Assembly (NCBI RefSeq): GCF_018598225.1
Contig: NZ_JAHESF010000016.1
Span: forward strand, 88,499 to 152,498
DNA length: 64,000 bases
Direction of reading: 5' to 3'
Origin: Chryseosolibacter histidinae
GTDB taxonomy: Bacteria > Bacteroidota > Bacteroidia > Cytophagales > Cyclobacteriaceae
In this document: positions 38,044 through 46,202 of the stretch, one piece after another
Position numbering within the stretch: position 1 is the first letter of the stretch
Layout: each line of letters begins with the position of its first letter
The notes under the pieces: generated by a model
Database searches by the model: none
What the model was told of the DNA's origin: nothing
What the model saw: only the letters and a program-made list of their open reading frames with translations
Position numbers and translations under genes: made by a program

Positions 38044-40431
38044 TCAATCATCCCTGAGCGTCTTCACCGGATTCATATTGGCAACCGTAAATACCTGGTA
38101 GCCGATGATCATGAGCGCAACAATAAAGAGCAATCCGGTAGAAGCCAGGAATGTGGTGACGTTCACACCCTGGTGATATTTCCATATTGTGCCCATGATG
38201 GTTGTTGACCAGGTGTAACCCGCCCATGATCCTAATACCGAGGCAACAGCAAGGATGATCAAAAATTCGGTATTGATGATACGGCTGATGTTGTAAACCG
38301 AGGCGCCCAGTACTTTTCGAACGCCGATCTCCTTCATTCTTTTCACGATGTTAAGCGATACCAGGCTGAGCAAACCTGTAGCCGAAAGCAGCAAGGCAAT
38401 GGCACCCAAAAAAGTATAACCGTACACGATGCTCAGGTTCAGATCGATCACCTGCTGCAGGTGTGACGCCATCATCATTCCATTGTAGAGCCGGTTGGGG
38501 AAGATCGCGGCCCACTGTTCTTTCATGAAGGTATTGACAGCGGCAACATTTTCGGACTTTGTATTCACAACGATCTGGGTATACTGATCGGGCAGCACAT
38601 AACGGATCATCATCGGTTCCATTTCGCGCCATAGCCCCAGCGTGTAAACATCTTTCACAACGCCAACAACGTAAAGCTTCGCGCTGTCTTTCCAGATCAG
38701 CTCTTTCCCAAGCGGCTTGTCCCAGCCAAAGAGGTCCGCCATCTTTTGCGTGATGATGATGGATTCTTTCTGATCTGTTTCTGAATTTTCGATAAAATCC
38801 CTGCCTTCGAGCAGCTCCAGGCCCAGGGTCTCCAGGTAATGATCGCCCACGGCAATCACATCCACCTCTACCTGACGCGCTTCATGTTTGACGGGCTCAT
38901 GATCGCGGTTTGAAAAGATCCCGCTCCCGGCGCCAGCCATGGAAATGATTTCCGGATGCGACTGCAACGCATTTTTATAAGTATCGAATTCACTGCGATC
39001 GTTGATCCAGGCAACCACCGAGCCGCGCACATCGAAGCCAAGGTCATACTGCTGCTGATAACGTGCGTTCTGCATGAATGCGAAGGCGCTGACCACCGCT
39101 ATCAATGAGATGGCAAACTGTGCACCCAGCAGTGTGCGGGTAAAATAATTGGTGCCGCCAAACTTGAGCTTGCCTTTCAGAATGCTCACGGGGTTGAACC
39201 TGCTGATGTAGAATGCCGGGTAGCTGCCTGCAAGTATACCCGTGAATAACAACACACCTGCGATAAAACAAAGAAACAAGGGTGAATCGAGATAATTAGG
39301 CTCGATGTGAATATTGTTGGCGGTGATCAGATTCCATCCCGCAATGAGCAGGTCGCCAATGCCAAGTCCCGCCAGCAACGCCAGGAAGCAGATAAAAGTA
39401 GTCTCGCCAATAAATTGAATGATCAGCTGCGTACGCATGCTGCCCATCACTTTGCGGATGCCGATTTCTTTTAGTCGCCTTGAAGAGATGGCGATAGCAG
39501 TATTCGTCAGGTTAAAGCACGCGATGAGCAATATCAGGAACGACATGATCATTGAACCGATCACAGCGGAGAGGGGCGGAGCCGTTTGAAGCCATGACGT
39601 TACATTATCATCGCGGTCACGGTGCGCCATGGTAGTGAAGGGGTCAAGCGCAAATTCGCTCACCTGAAAATCTTCCCTCGCCTGGTTGTTGTTCGGTATG
39701 TATGATTGAAGCGCACGGTGAACCTGGCCTGCACGACTGCCGTCATCGATCTGAACGAACAACATACACTCCTGTTTCCAGTCGTCTTCACGCATGCCCT
39801 GGTGTTCATCTTTGAAATTTTCAAAGTTCATATAGGCGGCGCCGTCTTTCTTGTAGAAGCTTGAGTTCATGGGTGGCTCCCTGAAGACACCGGCGATCCG
39901 CACTTCCTTTAATTGAGGTCCGTACACTTGTGTGATGGTTTTTCCGAAAGCATCGTTTGGCGAACCGAACAGACGAACTGCGGTTGCCTCGCTAATGAAA
40001 ACACTGGTTTTGTCGTTCAGGTCTGCGGGGTTGCCCGAGATGAAATCAAATGAGAACATCCGGAAAAAATCCGGATCAACGTATGAGATATTGGCAGGGA
40101 AGAGATCTTTTTCTCGTTTGAAGTTCGATGAGGAGTAATGATATCGTGATGAGAGATCAACATCAGGGAAAGTTTTGTCTACGATGGCTCCCAGTGGCAT
40201 TGCGGCATATCCGAACCGGGTGAGCTTGTTGTCGAATTCGCGTATGGCGCTTACCCTGTAGATGTTTCCGCGCTGTTCATGTACAGCATCGAAAGTGGCG
40301 TCGTATTCATAAGCGAAATAACCGACGATGCAGCAGGCAATGGCCACGCCCATGCCGAGCACGTTGATGAGGATGAACAGCTTGTTCTTCGTCACGTTGC
40401 GAAGTGTAATGAGCAGGTAATTTTTGATCAT
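38044..40431 (-). CDS. FtsX/MacB-type ABC permease (third copy)
   Basis: A 795-residue permease, again ATPase-less, beginning MIKNYLLITLRNVTKNKLF, with the first core at LKEIGIRKVMGSM (about 320-332) and the second at MKEIGVRKVLGAS (about 698-710). It is convergent with the second permease and preceded by a palindromic operator-like site at 40511. The three permeases are clearly paralogues but differ enough to rule out recent duplication. Export of lipoproteins, peptides or antimicrobials is typical of the family; the substrate is unknown here. Confidence 0.9.
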   Translation of the reverse strand: MIKNYLLITLRNVTKNKLFILINVLGMGVAIACCIVGYFAYEYDATFDAVHEQRGNIYRVSAIREFDNKLTRFGYAAMPLGAIVDKTFPDVDLSSRYHYSSSNFKREKDLFPANISYVDPDFFRMFSFDFISGNPADLNDKTSVFISEATAVRLFGSPNDAFGKTITQVYGPQLKEVRIAGVFREPPMNSSFYKKDGAAYMNFENFKDEHQGMREDDWKQECMLFVQIDDGSRAGQVHRALQSYIPNNNQAREDFQVSEFALDPFTTMAHRDRDDNVTSWLQTAPPLSAVIGSMIMSFLILLIACFNLTNTAIAISSRRLKEIGIRKVMGSMRTQLIIQFIGETTFICFLALLAGLGIGDLLIAGWNLITANNIHIEPNYLDSPLFLCFIAGVLLFTGILAGSYPAFYISRFNPVSILKGKLKFGGTNYFTRTLLGAQFAISLIAVVSAFAFMQNARYQQQYDLGFDVRGSVVAWINDRSEFDTYKNALQSHPEIISMAGAGSGIFSNRDHEPVKHEARQVEVDVIAVGDHYLETLGLELLEGRDFIENSETDQKESIIITQKMADLFGWDKPLGKELIWKDSAKLYVVGVVKDVYTLGLWREMEPMMIRYVLPDQYTQIVVNTKSENVAAVNTFMKEQWAAIFPNRLYNGMMMASHLQQVIDLNLSIVYGYTFLGAIALLLSATGLLSLVSLNIVKRMKEIGVRKVLGASVYNISRIINTEFLIILAVASVLGSWAGYTWSTTIMGTIWKYHQGVNVTTFLASTGLLFIVALMIIGYQVFTVANMNPVKTLRDD

Positions 40432-40510
40432 GTGTTATCCGATGCCAACAAACGTGCCAGGAGCGATCATGGCAAAATGAGAAGGATTCGTCAGTCCAGG
40501 ACCTTGATTT

Positions 40511-40545
40511 GTTCGTACCTGAAACGGACTCGTCCGCATACGAAC
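40511..40545. promoter_or_regulatory. Palindromic operator-like site upstream of the third permease
   Basis: Two inverted half-sites, each GTTCGTA plus CGGAC, meet at a TC centre (CGGAC 40525-40529, GTCCG 40532-40536; outer GTTCGTA 40511-40517, TACGAAC 40539-40545). The internal gaps are 7 and 2 bases. It lies 80 bases upstream of the permease ATG. It resembles a dimeric regulator site; the protein that binds is unknown. Confidence 0.4.
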
Positions 40546-40686
40546 GTCACGCCGACGGCTGCCGGACTGCCTTTGGCGAATTTGCGAGCACCTGAAATGC
40601 ACATCAATCTCATCGGTGAAAAGCAAGCGCGATGGTTGATTTCTCTTGATATTACTGTATCTTAGGTAATAGACCTTTGGTGAATT

Positions 40687-40863
40687 ATGAGTGACGTTCA
40701 AAAAAAGATCATCGGGCGCTGCATTCGCGCTTACAATTGGGACACTTCTCCCCGGCGTGAGCAAAAAATAACATCCTGGAATTTCACGACGGTACCGTTA
40801 CCGTTGATATCGATTACGAAGCTGTTCTGGCCGTGGCGTTGCCTGGCGATCTGTTGCGGCTGA
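40687..40863 (+). pseudogene. Possible decayed short gene
   Basis: An ATG at 40687 opens a 58-codon frame (MSDVQKKIIGRCIRAYNWDT...). The sensible-looking continuation, FHDGTVTVDIDYEAVLAVAL, lies in another frame from about 40782, as if a frameshift had happened near 40770. I see no domain. It may be the remnant of a small regulator or simply chance. Confidence 0.22.
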
Positions 40864-40956
40864 AGGTCAGTCTGTGTTTGCATTCGACCGCGATAAGATC
40901 ACAAAAATTCAGGACCGAAGTTGATCCACGCTGTTTCGGAAATTCCTTTTAGGCTT

Positions 40957-40964
40957 TATATTCG
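40957..40964 (+). promoter_or_regulatory. Near-consensus -7 box TATATTCG
   Basis: One mismatch from TAnnTTTG, 41 bases before the DUF3127 ATG. Confidence 0.35.
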
Positions 40965-41005
40965 CAGCCAATTTTGATTGTAACACCTGAAAACAAAAGA
41001 ATAAC

Positions 41006-41356
41006 ATGCAACTTATAGGCAAACTGATCCAGATGCTCCCGCTGCAAACCGGCCAGGGCAAAAGCGGACAATGGAAAAAACAGGATATCGTGGTTGAGAC
41101 CGAAGGACAGTATCCTAAAAAGGTATGCATTTCTATCTGGGGCGATAAGATCAACCCAGGTCAACTGGTTGTTGGCAACAAGCTCAAGATCGATTTCGAC
41201 ATCGAGAGCAGGGAGTACAATTCACGCTGGTACACCGATGTAAAGGCTTGGAAAGTCGAGCCCGTTGGTGGAGGTTCCAGCAGCGGTGATGCAGGACTGC
41301 CCGTCTATGATGATGAGCCGATCCAAAGCAACTCCGGAGATGATCTTCCGTTCTAG
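41006..41356 (+). CDS. DUF3127 domain protein
   Basis: A 116-residue protein, nearly all DUF3127 (residues 1-90; IQMLPLQTGQGKSGQWKKQD, CISIWGDKINPGQLVVG). This OB-fold-like family is typical of Bacteroidota and is suspected to bind single-stranded nucleic acid. The C-terminal 25 residues are Gly/Ser then acidic (DDEPIQSNSGDDLPF), closely resembling the acidic DDLPF tip of SSB proteins that recruits partners. This supports, but does not prove, an SSB-like role. It is a single gene with a terminator behind it. Confidence 0.9.
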   Translation: MQLIGKLIQMLPLQTGQGKSGQWKKQDIVVETEGQYPKKVCISIWGDKINPGQLVVGNKLKIDFDIESREYNSRWYTDVKAWKVEPVGGGSSSGDAGLPVYDDEPIQSNSGDDLPF

Positions 41357-41397
41357 GAACCGGTTTTAGGATTAGCCGGTATGATTTTGCAATACGG

Positions 41398-41426
41398 GGC
41401 CTTCTTTGTAAAGAGGGCCTTTTTTG
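41398..41426 (+). terminator. Rho-independent terminator after the DUF3127 gene
   Basis: Stem GGCCTTCTTT / AAAGAGGGCC (one G-U pair) with a minimal loop, followed by TTTTTT. It is about 40 bases past the stop. Confidence 0.78.
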
Positions 41427-41447
41427 CTATTTTATTAGTACCTCATC

Positions 41448-41620
41448 ATGACAAATTCACAGCGTGATTTCACCATCATTCGCGATCTGTAGGAGGAAGA
41501 AAATGATGCGATCCGTAATGAGCTTAAGCTGGAACCGCTTGCTGAGTAGTGCCCGAATTACACACATTACCGGGTCAAACGGGGCCGGTAAATCCACTGT
41601 TGGCCCCACCTACCTGCACC
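41448..41620 (+). pseudogene. Remnant of a zeta-toxin-type toxin-antitoxin module
   Basis: The first part reads MTNSQRDFTIIRDL, stop at 41490, EEENDAIRNELKLEPLAE, stop at 41547: an antitoxin-like frame broken by one stop. A GTG start overlaps that stop (41549), giving VPELH, then a one-base shift is needed to reach ITGSNGAGKSTVGPTYL, a P-loop of the zeta-toxin kinase type. Similarity ends near 41615, so the toxin is cut after its Walker A. The whole module is dead. The family call rests on the P-loop context and gene order. Confidence 0.5.
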
Positions 41621-41631
41621 TGCCTGTGGAC

Positions 41632-41766
41632 TGTACGAGTTTTTTTAGGTGGCCATTTTTTCATGTACAACTCGCGAGGTGGTCAAAGCAGCCTTGAAAA
41701 TTGTACAAGCTTTTTTACGGTTGTATTTGTACATGTACAAAAACGCATATTAGTTCTCCTAGTACA
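41632..41766. repeat. Cluster of TGTACA palindromes in an AT-rich tract
   Basis: TGTACGAG at 41632, TGTACA at 41664 and 41702, the perfect 14-base palindrome TTGTACATGTACAA at 41727-41740, and AGTACAAAC near 41761. Three are followed by T- or A-runs. They fill the gap between the broken toxin and the convergent HELMH gene. They may be operator sites or the end of a foreign insert. Confidence 0.45.
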
Positions 41767-41889
41767 AACAGTTAACTGGGAAACAGACTGTAAAACCGAC
41801 GTTAGGATTGCCGAGCTCCTTTTCTGCAAGATTTATTTACAACCAGAAAAAACGTCCGGGGGGTTGCAGCGGTGTTGGGATTTCTTTCT

Positions 41890-42585
41890 TTAATTCTTCT
41901 TCAACTCTGCAATAAATGCCTCACATCCTTCTATATCGTTTACAATTTCCCAGGCGCGGCGATGCTCTGGTGAGAAACGCGTGCGGTAGCGTGTGTCCAG
42001 CCATTTGATAATATCTGGCCGGCCCAGTTTTAACAAGACGAATTTCTCCAGAGCCATTACCTGCAGCTGGCTCAGTGTAAGGGGCGACTCGGATACATAC
42101 TTCTGTTTCAACAAAGAATTGTCATCAACAGAGCGTAGAAAAATGTGCATCAACTCGTGGAAGATAACGATCGGAAAAGCGGATACAGAATGTGGCTTGG
42201 AAGCTGAGGAGAGAAAACTTTTTGTATATATTATTAAAGGCGAGCCCATGGAAGGAAAATCACAGGCAGTCAGTGTCACTTCTACGTCCTGCCATGGAAA
42301 CGGGCGTCCGGTTTCCTTAAGAATTGTTTGAAGGTAAACAGATCCTTCTTTATCCCACATCGCCTGGAATTCGCCTACCCGTCCCGACAGCTCATCTATG
42401 TCTTCCTGCTTCACTGGTTTGTTCAGTAACGATCCACATTCCCTGTCAAACGGCCCGTTTTTTACGTACACCAGACTCACTTTTGGAACCTGTATTGAAC
42501 CCGGCAGATTCTCTTGAACCGACTGGCCATTGACCAGGTTGACAAGCCTTGCTGTTATAAACAGTGTAAGGAGGACAGATCTCAT
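41890..42585 (-). CDS. Exported protein with HELMH zinc-protease motif
   Basis: A 231-residue protein with a signal peptide (MRSVLLTLFITARLVNLVNGQ). The motif VIFHELMHIFL near residue 146 is a classical HEXXH zinc site, and a later Glu in SQLQVMALEKF could be the third ligand. The surrounding sequence has no match to a peptidase family I can name. The start at 42585 is preferred over an in-frame one 24 bases upstream because the signal begins there. It lies beside the decayed toxin and the TGTACA cluster, which might be an accessory patch. Confidence 0.65.
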   Translation of the reverse strand: MRSVLLTLFITARLVNLVNGQSVQENLPGSIQVPKVSLVYVKNGPFDRECGSLLNKPVKQEDIDELSGRVGEFQAMWDKEGSVYLQTILKETGRPFPWQDVEVTLTACDFPSMGSPLIIYTKSFLSSASKPHSVSAFPIVIFHELMHIFLRSVDDNSLLKQKYVSESPLTLSQLQVMALEKFVLLKLGRPDIIKWLDTRYRTRFSPEHRRAWEIVNDIEGCEAFIAELKKN

Positions 42586-42704
42586 GCGATAATGGATAAG
42601 GTCATGCAAATTTTAGTTACCTGTGCACCTAAGATAACCTATTTCTCTTACCGTTATGTAGTAAGAGAAGGTAATTGGATAAGCTTCTCTCGCATCAAAA
42701 TATC

Positions 42705-42738
42705 TAAAAACAAAAAAGCGACCCTAAAGTCGCTTTTG
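42705..42738 (-). terminator. Terminator after initiator tRNA
   Basis: Stem AAAAGCGAC / GTCGCTTTT (42714-42722 and 42729-42737), with a T-run on the minus strand, 6 bases past the tRNA 3' end. Confidence 0.75.
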
Positions 42739-42743
42739 CTAAG

Positions 42744-42816
<73 letters not shown>

Positions 42817-42989
42817 ATGTATCTTTGGAAAGAACTTCTTTCTTTCAGGAATCAATCTTGTGACTATTCTAACTCCGATTGTTCTCTCAGAGTTTCATTC
42901 CGGTTAAAAAAATCCTGAAAATCCAGCAATCCTTTTAATCCGCTCTAAAATGGAGGACAAAAGTAGAACCTTAACAGCGAAAAAACAAG

Positions 42990-42997
42990 TAACTTTG
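42990..42997 (+). promoter_or_regulatory. -7 box TAACTTTG for era
   Basis: Exact TAnnTTTG match only 8 bases before the era ATG at 43005, which implies a leaderless or nearly leaderless message. Confidence 0.65.
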
Positions 42998-43004
42998 CGG
43001 ATTG

Positions 43005-43892
43005 ATGGAACAAAAAGCATTTAAGGCCGGCTTCGTTAGCATCGTTGGCAAACCCAACGTAGGCAAGTCGTCGCTCATGAACAAGCTCATGGGTGAGAAC
43101 CTTTCCATTATCACGGCCAAAGCGCAAACCACGCGTCACCGCATCATGGGAATTCTGAATGGAGACGATTATCAGGTAGTTTATTCTGACACTCCGGGAA
43201 TTCTCGAACCAAAATATTCCCTGCAGGAGGCCATGATGAATTACGTGAAAGTTTCGCTGCAGGATGCTGACGTCATTTTGCTGGTGGTGGAGCTGAACGA
43301 CCGGTTCGAAGACCCGCACCTGGAGCGGTTCAGAAAATTCACAACACCCATTATTTTGGTGGTTAATAAGATAGACCAGGCCAAAGGGTCGCAGGTGACA
43401 GATAAAGTTGCTTATTGGAAAGCCGCTTTACCCAACGTAGCCGAGATCGTTCCCGTGTCTGCAAAAACGGGAGAGAACGTCAGCGATATCCTCGAGAAAG
43501 TAAAGGCCCGTCTGCCCGAGCATCCGCCGTTTTTTCCGCAGGATGAGTTTACCACGCGCTCGGAAAGATTTTTCGCTTCCGAGATCATCCGCGAGAAGAT
43601 CTTCCTGAACTACTCCGAGGAGATCCCCTACAGCTGCGAGGTTGCGATCACATCGTTCAAAGAGGCGGAAGACATCATCAGGATCAGCGCCGAGATCTAC
43701 GTGGAGCGCGAATCGCAGAAAGGCATTATCATCGGCAAGGCCGGAAGCTCCCTCAAGAAAGTGGGCATGGAGGCGCGGCAGGACATGGAATCATTTTTTG
43801 CAAAAAAGGTTTTTTTAGAAACACGTGTGAAGGTTGCCGATAACTGGCGTAAGGAGCGGAACAAGCTCCGGCAGTTCGGTTATCTTGAATAA
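43005..43892 (+). CDS. era: GTPase Era
   Basis: Ribosome-assembly GTPase that binds the 3' end of 16S rRNA, 295 residues. The G domain has GKPNVGKSS (15-23), the G2 threonines in QTTRHR, DTPG (about 63-66) and NKID (about 123-126). The KH domain is near 215-280 with GIIIGKAGSSLKKVG. The ATG at 43005 is used; the TTG just before it is not needed. It is followed by der 47 bases later. Nothing unusual in the protein. Confidence 0.97.
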   Translation: MEQKAFKAGFVSIVGKPNVGKSSLMNKLMGENLSIITAKAQTTRHRIMGILNGDDYQVVYSDTPGILEPKYSLQEAMMNYVKVSLQDADVILLVVELNDRFEDPHLERFRKFTTPIILVVNKIDQAKGSQVTDKVAYWKAALPNVAEIVPVSAKTGENVSDILEKVKARLPEHPPFFPQDEFTTRSERFFASEIIREKIFLNYSEEIPYSCEVAITSFKEAEDIIRISAEIYVERESQKGIIIGKAGSSLKKVGMEARQDMESFFAKKVFLETRVKVADNWRKERNKLRQFGYLE

Positions 43893-43899
43893 TATTTGA

Positions 43900-43938
43900 A
43901 TTTACTTCTTATCTCATACCTCGTAATTCGTACTTCGA
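43900..43938. repeat. Heptamer-periodic arm (TACTTCG family) between era and der
   Basis: TTACTTC TTATCTC A TACCTCG TAATTCG TACTTCG fills nearly all of the 47 bases between the two GTPase genes. Same family as the arms at 24.25, 47.8 and 60.7 kb. No inverted partner is present. Confidence 0.65.
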
Positions 43939-43939
43939 A

Positions 43940-45250
43940 ATGTCAAACATAGTAGCAATAGTAGGCAGGCCAAACGTTGGCAAGTCCACATTTTTCAACC
44001 GGCTGATCGAGAAGCGACAGGCTATTATGGACAATATGCCGGGCGTTACGCGCGACCGCCACTACGGTTATGCCGAATGGTGCGGCAAATTTTTTACGGT
44101 GATCGATACCGGCGGTTATGTTACCGGTTCAGAAGACAAATTCGAGTCGGAGATCAGGAAGCAGGTGAAGCTCGCCATCGATGAAGCGGCCGCCGTGATC
44201 TTTATGGTGGATTGCAGAGACGGACTTACAGGTTTCGATAAAGACTTTGCCAACCTGCTGCGTGCCTCGAAGAAACCCATCTTTGTAGCGGCCAACAAAG
44301 CCGACACTCCTGACAAGACCATCCTGGCGTCGGAGTTCTATGCCCTTGGTTTGGATGGTGAGGTGTTTCCCGTCTCGGCCGAGAACGGCAGTGGCACGGG
44401 TGAGCTGCTGGATGAGCTGGTAAAGATCTTCCCAACGGAAGGGGTGGAGGACCCGGATGCAGGCACCCCCAGGATTGCCATCCTCGGACGACCCAATGTT
44501 GGTAAATCTTCGCTGCTCAATGCCCTGCTCGGCACAGAGCGAAGCATTGTTACCGATGAGGCCGGCACCACACGCGATGCCATCCACTCGCGTTACAAGA
44601 TGTATGGCCAGGACTTCATTCTGATCGATACGGCGGGAGTACGCAAAAAAGGAAAAGTAAAGGACGATATAGAGTTCTATTCAGTGCTTCGCTCATTGAG
44701 GGCACTCGAGGAGTGTGATGTGTGTATCGTGGTGATCGATGCAGAGCGTGGCATGGAAGCGCAGGATGTGAACATCATCAGCCTGGCGCAACGGCAGGGT
44801 AAGGGTATGGTGATCATGGTCAATAAATGGGACCTGATCGAAAAAGACTCCAAAACGTCTGAAAAGTTCAGGAAGGAGATCCTGGAAAAACTGGCACCCA
44901 TCGACTACCTGCCCATCATCTTTGCTTCGGTGCTCAACAAACAACGGATCTTCCAGGTGATCGAAAAGGCCGTACAGGTGTTTGGCAATAAGACCAAGAA
45001 GATCCCCACTTCTCAGATCAATGATGCCATTTTGCCTGAAATTGCACGTTATCCGCCAGCGGCTACCAAAGGCAAGCTGATACAGATCAAATACATTACA
45101 CAGGTTACAGCCCGGTTTCCTTCGTTTGCATTTTTCTGTAATCTTCCCCAATACATTCAGGAATCGTATCAGCGGTTCCTGGAGAATAAAATCAGGGAGA
45201 ATTTTGACTTTGAGGGGGTGCCGGTGAGGCTGATCTTCAAGAAAAAATAA
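43940..45250 (+). CDS. der: GTPase Der (EngA)
   Basis: Double-GTPase for 50S subunit maturation, 436 residues. Two G domains each carry GRPNVGKS (residues 8-15 and about 182-189), with DTGG and DTAG switch motifs and NKAD and NKWD specificity motifs. The KH-like domain covers about 355-436. Probably co-transcribed with era. The start codon overlaps the end of the heptamer tract, so the repeat must form part of the der translation-initiation region. Confidence 0.97.
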   Translation: MSNIVAIVGRPNVGKSTFFNRLIEKRQAIMDNMPGVTRDRHYGYAEWCGKFFTVIDTGGYVTGSEDKFESEIRKQVKLAIDEAAAVIFMVDCRDGLTGFDKDFANLLRASKKPIFVAANKADTPDKTILASEFYALGLDGEVFPVSAENGSGTGELLDELVKIFPTEGVEDPDAGTPRIAILGRPNVGKSSLLNALLGTERSIVTDEAGTTRDAIHSRYKMYGQDFILIDTAGVRKKGKVKDDIEFYSVLRSLRALEECDVCIVVIDAERGMEAQDVNIISLAQRQGKGMVIMVNKWDLIEKDSKTSEKFRKEILEKLAPIDYLPIIFASVLNKQRIFQVIEKAVQVFGNKTKKIPTSQINDAILPEIARYPPAATKGKLIQIKYITQVTARFPSFAFFCNLPQYIQESYQRFLENKIRENFDFEGVPVRLIFKKK

Positions 45251-45289
45251 TTTTTTCTTACCCCATTCACGGGAATCAGCCATAACTAG

Positions 45290-45297
45290 TATATTTG
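45290..45297 (+). promoter_or_regulatory. -7 box TATATTTG for the small lipoprotein
   Basis: Exact TAnnTTTG match, 26 bases before the ATG at 45323. Confidence 0.65.
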
Positions 45298-45322
45298 CGA
45301 TGAATTTTAAAACCTGTAAACT

Positions 45323-45499
45323 ATGAAAAAACTGATCGCATTGTTAATGGTATGCGGCTTTGCATTTGCATTTGTTGCTTGTGGCGGTGGTAAAACCGAA
45401 AACGCTGAAAGCACAGATACAACTTCAGTCGAAACTCCTGTTGAGCCTGCTGACACTACAGCTACGGACACAGCAGCTGCCGACACTACTGGAGCTTAA
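45323..45499 (+). CDS. Tiny Thr/Asp-rich lipoprotein
   Basis: A 58-residue lipoprotein not evident from length alone but well supported. The signal KKLIALLMVCGFAFAFVAC ends in a lipobox with Cys19, followed by GGGKTEN and a low-complexity tail of Thr, Asp, Ala and Glu (DTTATDTAAADTTGA). It has a perfect -7 box 26 bases upstream and a strong terminator 35 bases downstream, so it is a complete transcription unit. Small lipoproteins of this kind are frequent in Bacteroidota; function unknown. Confidence 0.8.
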   Translation: MKKLIALLMVCGFAFAFVACGGGKTENAESTDTTSVETPVEPADTTATDTAAADTTGA

Positions 45500-45533
45500 T
45501 TATCATTCAATCTGAAAAGATTGTTTTCCCGGG

Positions 45534-45563
45534 AAGGCTTTAGAATTGCTAAAGCCTTTTTTT
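45534..45563 (+). terminator. Rho-independent terminator after the tiny lipoprotein
   Basis: Perfect 9-base stem AAGGCTTTA / TAAAGCCTT (45534-45542 and 45550-45558) followed by a T-run. It ends 8 bases before the SprT-like start. Confidence 0.88.
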
Positions 45564-45570
45564 ATTGCCT

Positions 45571-46200
45571 ATGATGCATCCTGAGAAAATCCATCAAACC
45601 CTTCATCAGCACGTTCCAGGGGCGGCCTGTCCCTACTGTTTCCACCTCTGGAAAAACACTCCCTTCGAGCTCAAGCTCACCCGCAGTCGCCAGTCAAAAG
45701 TAGGAGACTTTACAAGCCGCAAGAGCATCGGCCATCCGAGGATCACCCTCAACCGCGACCTCAACCCCTTTCTTTTCCTGATCACGTATATCCATGAGGT
45801 GGCGCACCTGCACGTGTACCTCAAATATGGCAACCGCGTGGATCCCCACGGCGAGGAATGGAAGAGCGCGTTTAAACAATTGATGGTGCCAACCCTTCAA
45901 AAAGAGGTCTTTCCTGAAGAAATCTTACATGAGCTGGGCCGCCACATGGTCAACCCCAAGGCCAGCTCTTTTGCCGACGCCGACCTCACCCGCGTGCTCC
46001 GGTCTTTCGATAAGCACGCAGACCAGTACACGGCCCTGTCGGACATCCCGGAAGGAAGCATCTTCCAGTTCCAGGGAAGATATTTCAGGAAAGGCAAATT
46101 GAAACGAACCCGCGTGCTCTGCCACGAAATAAAAACAAGGCGTAACTATCTCGTACCTGCGGAAGTGCTGGTGAGTAATGTGCAGCTGAGCATGCTGTGA
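45571..46200 (+). CDS. SprT-like zinc metallopeptidase domain protein
   Basis: A 209-residue cytosolic protein of the SprT/Spartan type. FLITYIHEVAHLHVYLKYG near residues 68-86 carries HEVAH, and a following His in RVDPHGEEWKSAF fits the third ligand. The second half (residues 140-209) lacks the four-Cys zinc ribbon of canonical SprT and ends in a strand-rich part (YFRKGKLKRTRVLCHEIKTR). CPYCFH at about residue 18 is an unusual extra Cys pair near the start. Role in DNA-protein crosslink repair is only by analogy. Alternate starts: 45574 (ATG) and 45565 (TTG). Confidence 0.85.
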   Translation: MMHPEKIHQTLHQHVPGAACPYCFHLWKNTPFELKLTRSRQSKVGDFTSRKSIGHPRITLNRDLNPFLFLITYIHEVAHLHVYLKYGNRVDPHGEEWKSAFKQLMVPTLQKEVFPEEILHELGRHMVNPKASSFADADLTRVLRSFDKHADQYTALSDIPEGSIFQFQGRYFRKGKLKRTRVLCHEIKTRRNYLVPAEVLVSNVQLSML

Positions 46201-46202
46201 GA

